Of a stretch of 64,000 nt of DNA, positions 59,555 through 64,000 are shown in pieces; the first letter of the stretch is position 1; each line of letters opens with the position of its first letter. Under the pieces are notes generated by a model. It did no database searches. It saw nothing but the letters and a program-made list of their open reading frames with translations, and had not been told where the DNA came from. The stretch comes from Streptomyces griseosporeus (GTDB lineage Bacteria > Actinomycetota > Actinomycetes > Streptomycetales > Streptomycetaceae), in NCBI RefSeq assembly GCF_014656055.1, contig NZ_BNBR01000001.1:1364001-1428000 (forward strand), written 5' to 3'. The translations under genes were made by a program, and so were the position numbers.

Positions 59555-60601
59555 ATGCGCTGGGAGAACCTCACCCTGGACCCGGACGATCACGGCCGGG
59601 CCGCCGACCCCGCGCTGTTCGGCGCGGACGCGGTGGTGACCCGCACCGTCGACACGCCCGAATTCGCCGGGATCACCTTCCACGAGATCCGCGCCCGCTC
59701 GATCGTCAACCGGGTGCCGGGCGCCTCGCGCATGCCGTTCGAATGGACGGTGAACCCCTACCGCGGGTGCTCACACGCGTGCGTGTACTGCTTCGCCAGG
59801 AAGACGCACAGCTACCTCGACCTGGACACCGGGCTCGGCTTCGACACCCAGATCGTGGTGAAGGTCAACGCGCCGGAGCTGCTCCGCCGTGAGCTGGGCG
59901 CGCGCGGCTGGCGGGGGCAGCACATCGCCATGGGCACCAACGTCGACTGCTACCAGCGCGCCGAGGGCCGCTACCGGCTGATGCCGGGCATCCTGGCCGC
60001 CCTGCGCGACCACGCCAACCCCTTCTCGATCCTCACCAAGGGCACGCTGATCCTGCGCGACATGCCGCTGCTGACGCAGGCCGCCGAGGTCACCGACGTC
60101 GGCCTGTCCGTCTCGGTCGGCTTCACCGACCCCGGCCTGTGGCGCACGGTCGAACCGGGCACCCCGGCGCCGCAGCGCCGACTGGACGTCGTACGGACGC
60201 TGGCGGAGCACGGCCTGGGGTGCGGTGTGCTGATGGCGCCGGTGATCCCGTTCCTGAGCGACCACCCCGCCCAACTGCGCGACACCGTGCGGGCGATCGC
60301 CGAGGCCGGGGCCACCTCCGTCACCCCGCTGGTACTGCACCTGCGGCCCGGCGCCCGCGAGTGGTTCATGGCCTGGCTCGGCCGCGAGCACCCGCACCTG
60401 GTGGCCCGGTACGAGCGGCTGTACGCGGACGGCGCCTACGCCCCGAAGTGGTACCAGCGCCGGATCACGCGTCAGGTCCACGAACTGGCGCAGGAGTACG
60501 GCATCGGCCCGGCCGGCCCGGGCATGCCGCGCCGGATCCGCCCGGCGGCCCCGGCGGAGACGCCTCCGGTGTCCGAACCGACTCAACTCTCGCTGATCTG
60601 A
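59555..60601 (+). CDS. Rv2578c-family radical SAM protein (spore photoproduct lyase-like)
   Basis: A 348-residue radical SAM protein of the Rv2578c/SplB-like group. The [4Fe-4S] ligand motif CSHACVYC (CxxxCxxC) follows FEWTVNPYRG; other group hallmarks are the GTNVDCYQRAEGRYRLMP segment and LTKGTLILRD. Spore photoproduct lyase relatives repair UV-dimer DNA lesions, but the reaction of this group is unproven. GAGGAGG precedes ATG 59555. A LexA box lies directly upstream, consistent with DNA repair. Confidence 0.9.
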   Translation: MRWENLTLDPDDHGRAADPALFGADAVVTRTVDTPEFAGITFHEIRARSIVNRVPGASRMPFEWTVNPYRGCSHACVYCFARKTHSYLDLDTGLGFDTQIVVKVNAPELLRRELGARGWRGQHIAMGTNVDCYQRAEGRYRLMPGILAALRDHANPFSILTKGTLILRDMPLLTQAAEVTDVGLSVSVGFTDPGLWRTVEPGTPAPQRRLDVVRTLAEHGLGCGVLMAPVIPFLSDHPAQLRDTVRAIAEAGATSVTPLVLHLRPGAREWFMAWLGREHPHLVARYERLYADGAYAPKWYQRRITRQVHELAQEYGIGPAGPGMPRRIRPAAPAETPPVSEPTQLSLI

Positions 60602-60736
60602 GAGCGTTCGAGCGCATCCGGCGGACCAATTGGGTCAAGTATTGCCAGAACACGTTCTTCCAGGCGTCCTTTCCGGGACGATGCGGCCAGGGCCGTGACC
60701 CTCGCGGCCCGCGCCCCTCCGTCCTGGGAGGACCCC

Positions 60737-62332
60737 ATGAGACAACGCGCAGCCGTGCTGTGCGGCGCCGCCGTCGCCCTGGCCGGGTCGCTCACGGCCC
60801 TGCCCGCGCGGGCCGACGCCCCGCACCCCGCATCCACGGCGTCCGCGGCGACCACCGCTTCCGGCGCCCGGCTCGCCTGGAAGAAGTGCGGCACCGACGA
60901 CTACCCGACCCTCCAGTGCGCCTCCCTGAAGGTGCCGCTCGACCACACACGCCCGCACGGGCGGCAGATCACCCTCGCCCTGTCCCGCGTCCCGCACACC
61001 GCGAAGACCTACCAGGGCCCGCTGCTGGTCAACCCCGGCGGCCCGGGCGGCAGCGGTCTGACCCTGGCCGGGTTCGTCGCCTCCGCGCTGCCCAAGACGG
61101 TCGCGGCGCAGTACGACGTGATCGGCTTCGACCCGCGCGGGGTGGGCGCGAGCAAGCCCGCCCTGAACTGCCGGCCCGGCCACTTCGACCCGGTGCGCCC
61201 CGACTCGGTGCCCGGCACCCGGGCGCTGGAGAAGGCCAACCTGGCGCGCGCCAGGGCCTTCGCGGACGCCTGCGGCAAGAAGTACGCGGACCTGCTGCCG
61301 TACATCGACACCGTCCAGGCCGTACGGGACATGGACACGATCCGGGCCGCCCTCGGCGCCCGGAAGATCAACTACTTCGGCTACTCGTACGGCACCTACC
61401 TGGGCGCGGTCTACGCCAAGCTCTTCCCCGAGCGGGTCCGGCGCCTGGTGCTGGACTCGATCGTCGACCCGACCGGCGTCTGGTACGACGACAACCTGAG
61501 CCAGGACTACGCCTTCAACGACCGGCACCGGGCCTTCATGGCCTGGGTCGCCCGCAACAACGGGACGTACAAGCTCGGCACCGACCCGGAGAAGATCGAG
61601 GCCAAGTGGTACGCGATGCGCGCCGCCCTCGTGAAGAAACCGGCCGACGGCAAGGTGGGCGCCGCGGAGCTGGAGGACACCTTCATCCCGGGCGGCTACT
61701 ACAACGGCTACTGGCCCTACCTCGCCGAGGCGTTCGCCGCGTACGTCAACGGTCACGACGACGACCCGCTGGTCGAGGCGTACGAGAACTTCGGCGCCGT
61801 GGACACCTCCGGCGACAACGGCTACAGCGTCTACACCTCGGTGCAGTGCCGGGACGCCGTCTGGCCGCGCGACTGGGACCAGTGGCGCGACGACAACTGG
61901 GAGGTGTACACGAAGGCGCCCTTCATGACCTGGAACAACGCCTGGTACAACGCGCCGTGCGCGTTCTGGCCGACCCGCTCCCGCATCCCGGTGAACGTGG
62001 CCAACGGCAAGCTGCCGCCGGTGCTGCTGTTCCAGGCGACGAACGACGCGGCCACCCCGTACGAGGGCGGTGTGACGGTCCACCAGCTGCTGGCCCGCTC
62101 CAGCCTGGTCGTCGAACAGGGCGGCGGCAACCACGGCATCACGCTCAGCGGGAACAGCTGCCTGGACAAGCACCTCGCCAAGTACCTGACCGACGGCACG
62201 GTGCCGCGCGGGCACGGTGAGGCGGACGCCGTGTGCAAGGCGCTGCCCGACCCCAAGCCGCTGACCACCAAGGCCGCTTCCGGCAGCAGCCGCGGCTCGA
62301 CGCTGCACGGGCTGCTGGGCTTCCGGGGCTAG
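60737..62332 (+). CDS. Secreted alpha/beta hydrolase, tripeptidyl aminopeptidase (SlpD/SlpE/TAP)-like
   Basis: A 531-residue exported peptidase. A signal peptide (MRQRAAVLCGAAVALAGSLTA) with cut near ARADAPH. The hydrolase core has GPLLVNPGGPGGSG (oxyanion), FDPRGVGASKPALNC, and GYSYGTYLGAVYAKLF with the nucleophile Ser; the C-terminal half carries the TAP domain with the Asp/His region FQATNDAATPYEGGVTVH and GGGNHGITLSG. It removes tripeptides from proteins outside the cell. GGGAGG precedes ATG 60737. Confidence 0.9.
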   Translation: MRQRAAVLCGAAVALAGSLTALPARADAPHPASTASAATTASGARLAWKKCGTDDYPTLQCASLKVPLDHTRPHGRQITLALSRVPHTAKTYQGPLLVNPGGPGGSGLTLAGFVASALPKTVAAQYDVIGFDPRGVGASKPALNCRPGHFDPVRPDSVPGTRALEKANLARARAFADACGKKYADLLPYIDTVQAVRDMDTIRAALGARKINYFGYSYGTYLGAVYAKLFPERVRRLVLDSIVDPTGVWYDDNLSQDYAFNDRHRAFMAWVARNNGTYKLGTDPEKIEAKWYAMRAALVKKPADGKVGAAELEDTFIPGGYYNGYWPYLAEAFAAYVNGHDDDPLVEAYENFGAVDTSGDNGYSVYTSVQCRDAVWPRDWDQWRDDNWEVYTKAPFMTWNNAWYNAPCAFWPTRSRIPVNVANGKLPPVLLFQATNDAATPYEGGVTVHQLLARSSLVVEQGGGNHGITLSGNSCLDKHLAKYLTDGTVPRGHGEADAVCKALPDPKPLTTKAASGSSRGSTLHGLLGFRG

Positions 62333-62377
62333 GAAAACCGGGGGAGGCCTGTCAGTGCCGTCGTCCATGATGGGCAC

Positions 62378-62776
62378 ATGAGCGCACTGACCCGGATCAC
62401 CGCCCCCGACGGGGTCGCCCCCGCCGCCCAGTACAGCCATGTCGTCCTCGGCACCGGCCGCTTCGTCGCGGTCTCCGGGCAGATCGCCCTGGACGAGGAC
62501 GGCAAGGTGGTCGGCGAGGGCGACCCGGCCGCACAGGCCCGCCAGGTCTTCGAGAACCTGCGGCGCTGCCTGGCCGCGGCCGGCGCCGGTTTCGACGACG
62601 TGATCAAGCTGACGTACTTCGTCACGGACGTGGCCCATCTGCCGGCGATCCGCGAGGCCCGGGCCGCACACATACCGGACGACCGGCTCCCGGCCTCCTC
62701 GGCCGTGCAGGTCGCGGCGCTGGTGCGGCCGGAGTTCCTGCTGGAGATCGAGGCGTTCGCGGTGATCGGCGCGTGA
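62378..62776 (+). CDS. RidA/YjgF family protein
   Basis: A 132-residue RidA-fold protein: VAVSGQIALDEDGKVV, AQARQVFENLRRCLAAAG, FDDVIKLTYFVTDVAHLPAIREAR, and ASSAVQVAALVRPEFLLEIEAFAV, with the substrate-binding Arg in LVRPEFL. RidA enzymes hydrolyse reactive enamines/imines, but this subgroup is not proven. ATG 62378; its stop overlaps the GNAT start (GTGA). Confidence 0.9.
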   Translation: MSALTRITAPDGVAPAAQYSHVVLGTGRFVAVSGQIALDEDGKVVGEGDPAAQARQVFENLRRCLAAAGAGFDDVIKLTYFVTDVAHLPAIREARAAHIPDDRLPASSAVQVAALVRPEFLLEIEAFAVIGA

Positions 62777-63297
62777 GCGCGGTGGCGGTGCGGGAGATGG
62801 CCCTGGAGGACTGCGACCGGGTCGCCGAGATCCGGGTCCGGGGCTGGCAGAGCGCCTACCGCGGTCTCATGCCGCAGGCGTATCTGGACGCCATGAGCGT
62901 CGCGGAGGACGCCGAACGGCACCGCGCCCGGTTCACCGGGGGCGACGGCAGCGTGACGAACCTGGTCGCGCAGGACGAGGGCGGAGTCGTCGGCTGGGCC
63001 TGCCACGGCCCGTACCGGGACGGCGAGCGGCGCACCGCCGACGCCGAGCTGTACGCGATCTACGTGGACCCCGCCCACTACGGCACCGGCGTCGGCCGCC
63101 TGCTCCTCGCCGAGTCGGTACGGCGCTGCTCGGCCGCCGGGCACGCGCGCATGTTCCTGTGGGTGCTGAAGGACAACACCCGCGCCCGGCGCTTCTACGA
63201 GCGGGCGGGCTTCACCGCGGACGGCGCCGAGGAGCCCTTCGAGGTGCAGGGCGTGCCGGTGCCGGAGGTGCGGTACGTCAGGGATCTGACGGCCTGA
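62773..63297 (+). CDS. GNAT N-acetyltransferase
   Basis: A 174-residue Acetyltransf_1 protein: MALEDCDRVAEIRVRGWQSA, YAIYVDPAHYGTGVGRLLLA (acetyl-CoA motif with GTGVG), and MFLWVLKDNTRARRFYERAG. Substrate unknown. GTG 62773 overlaps the RidA stop by 4 bases, so the two are coupled. Confidence 0.9.
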   Translation: MSAVAVREMALEDCDRVAEIRVRGWQSAYRGLMPQAYLDAMSVAEDAERHRARFTGGDGSVTNLVAQDEGGVVGWACHGPYRDGERRTADAELYAIYVDPAHYGTGVGRLLLAESVRRCSAAGHARMFLWVLKDNTRARRFYERAGFTADGAEEPFEVQGVPVPEVRYVRDLTA

Positions 63298-63300
63298 CAG

Positions 63301-63332
63301 TTCTGCTCAGGGGGTCCGCTTCTGCTCAGGGG
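63301..63332. repeat. 13-bp direct repeat between the GNAT and HEAT genes
   Basis: TTCTGCTCAGGGG at 63301-63313 and again at 63320-63332, 6 bases apart, right after the GNAT stop. It lies between two converging genes; no function assigned. Confidence 0.7.
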
Positions 63333-63351
63333 ATGGATCCGCTCCGCCCGC

Positions 63352-63939
63352 TCACCCCGGCTTCCCCCGCTGCCCGGGGATCCTGGCCAGCGCGTGGACC
63401 GCCGCCTCGGCGAGGGCCGGATGGGCGAGGGCCTCGTTCAGCACCGGGCGGGCCCGCGCGTCGCCGAGTGCGCCCAGGCCCTCCACGCAGGCCAGCGCCA
63501 CCCGCCGGTAGGGGTCGTGCGGGCGCAGCCGCCGCTGGAGCGTGGTGATCAGGGCGGGTACGGACTCCGGTGCGCGCAGCTCGGCCAGCAGCCGCACCGG
63601 GTGCAGGGCGTAGGCGACGCGCAGCTCGTTGGTGGCGAGGGCCGCGGCGGCGCGGGCGGTGCGCGGGTCGCCGAGGCGGGCGAGGGCATGGGCGGCGGAG
63701 GCGCAGCGCTGCGGGTCGCGGTGGTTCAGGAAGAGGACGAGGGACTCGAAGGCCCGCCGGTCGCCGGCCAGGCCCAGCCGGAACGCGGCCAGCTCCCTCG
63801 CCCACAGCGGCTGCCCGGGCGCGGTGAGCACTCCGGCCAGCTCGTCGTGGCCCTCGGTGGCGGCCAGCCGCTCGAACTCCGCCGCTCCGCGCGCCTCCTG
63901 CCGTAAGCGGTCCGTGAGCGATCGCAACTCTTCGTCCAT
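63352..63939 (-). CDS. HEAT-repeat domain protein
   Basis: A 195-residue all-helical protein with four or five HEAT-like repeats (VLFLNHRDPQRCASAAHALA, LGDPRTARAAAALA, RRVALACVEGLGALGDARA, PVLNEALAHPALAEAAVHAL). A scaffold or adaptor role is usual. ATG 63939. The remaining 61 bases to the window end show no gene. Confidence 0.82.
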   Translation of the reverse strand: MDEELRSLTDRLRQEARGAAEFERLAATEGHDELAGVLTAPGQPLWARELAAFRLGLAGDRRAFESLVLFLNHRDPQRCASAAHALARLGDPRTARAAAALATNELRVAYALHPVRLLAELRAPESVPALITTLQRRLRPHDPYRRVALACVEGLGALGDARARPVLNEALAHPALAEAAVHALARIPGQRGKPG

Positions 63940-64000
63940 GACGCAGAGGTTAGGCGGGACACAGGCACGGCGGGACCTACATCACAAAGTCCGGGGGCTG

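Noticed and set aside
60650..60665. GAACACGTTC-type sequence before the TAP-like hydrolase as an SOS box
   Set aside because: Spacer between GAAC and GTTC is 2 bases, not 4.

Overview
The window looks like chromosomal DNA of a Streptomyces species. GC content is very high with strong third-position GC bias, GTG and ATG starts often overlap the preceding stop by 4 bases, and the families are typical of the genus: DUF5753 and MmyB-type regulators, a SpoIIE-type PP2C phosphatase, an F420-dependent oxidoreductase, and the Streptomyces-type gas vesicle set gvpOAFGYZJLSK. I saw no tRNA, rRNA, CRISPR array, insertion sequence or prophage. From memory, and unchecked, the order xyloglucanase / nar / gas vesicle / transketolase resembles S. 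coelicolor around SCO6545 to SCO6497.

Layout. 1-9.0 kb: 3' part of a secreted GH74 xyloglucanase with CBM2, a WYL regulator, small metabolic and hypothetical genes, two XRE-type regulators and three methyltransferase or membrane genes. 9.1-9.9 kb: a wrecked nitrate reductase operon, with narG/narH scraps followed by an intact narJ and no narI. 9.9-21.5 kb: a stand-alone dnaK with an HspR-type (HAIR-like) operator, an OsmC protein, an APC permease, a holin-like/phosphodiesterase fusion, two metallo-beta-lactamase-fold hydrolases, DedA, and an aminotransferase-fold protein without the PLP lysine. 21.7-27.1 kb: a pyruvate-oxidase-like TPP enzyme, a coupled DUF2795/CBS/membrane/PfpI operon and a ribosome-hibernation-type Vms1/Rv2629 protein; two sigma-B-like promoters lie here. 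27-31.6 kb: an ABC-F ATPase, a PAP2-diacylglycerol kinase fusion, a methyltransferase and a tiny membrane protein. 31.6-37.0 kb: the complete gas vesicle operon. 37.1-41.5 kb: a coupled NDH-2-like oxidoreductase, transketolase and LigD-type polymerase operon. 41.7-47.5 kb: an F420 oxidoreductase with a sigma-B-like promoter, an enolase-superfamily enzyme, an SDR, a holin-X protein, an arginase-like protein next to a 30-bp palindrome, and small genes. 47.8-52.8 kb: four overlapping or tightly spaced peptidase genes (M55, M20, S9, S66). 52.9-64 kb: a methyltransferase, a PAS/GAF/PP2C/ATPase stress regulator, an MFS exporter with extracytoplasmic carboxypeptidase-regulatory repeats, an SRPBCC protein, a radical SAM protein behind a LexA box, a secreted tripeptidyl-aminopeptidase-like hydrolase, RidA, GNAT and a HEAT-repeat protein.

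A common theme is stress physiology: gas vesicles, three sigma-B-type promoters, an HspR-like operator, an SOS box, a hibernation factor, OsmC, DJ-1/PfpI and an anti-sigma-switch-type phosphatase. I did not find one clear new defence or biosynthetic system. The items most worth following are the nar relic, the highly charged tails of GvpY/GvpZ, the pseudo-enzymes (aminotransferase fold and arginase fold) with their palindromic operators, and the ndh-tkt-ligD coupling. All start choices are by eye from Shine-Dalgarno spacing and overlap; all family names come from recognisable motifs and not from a database search.
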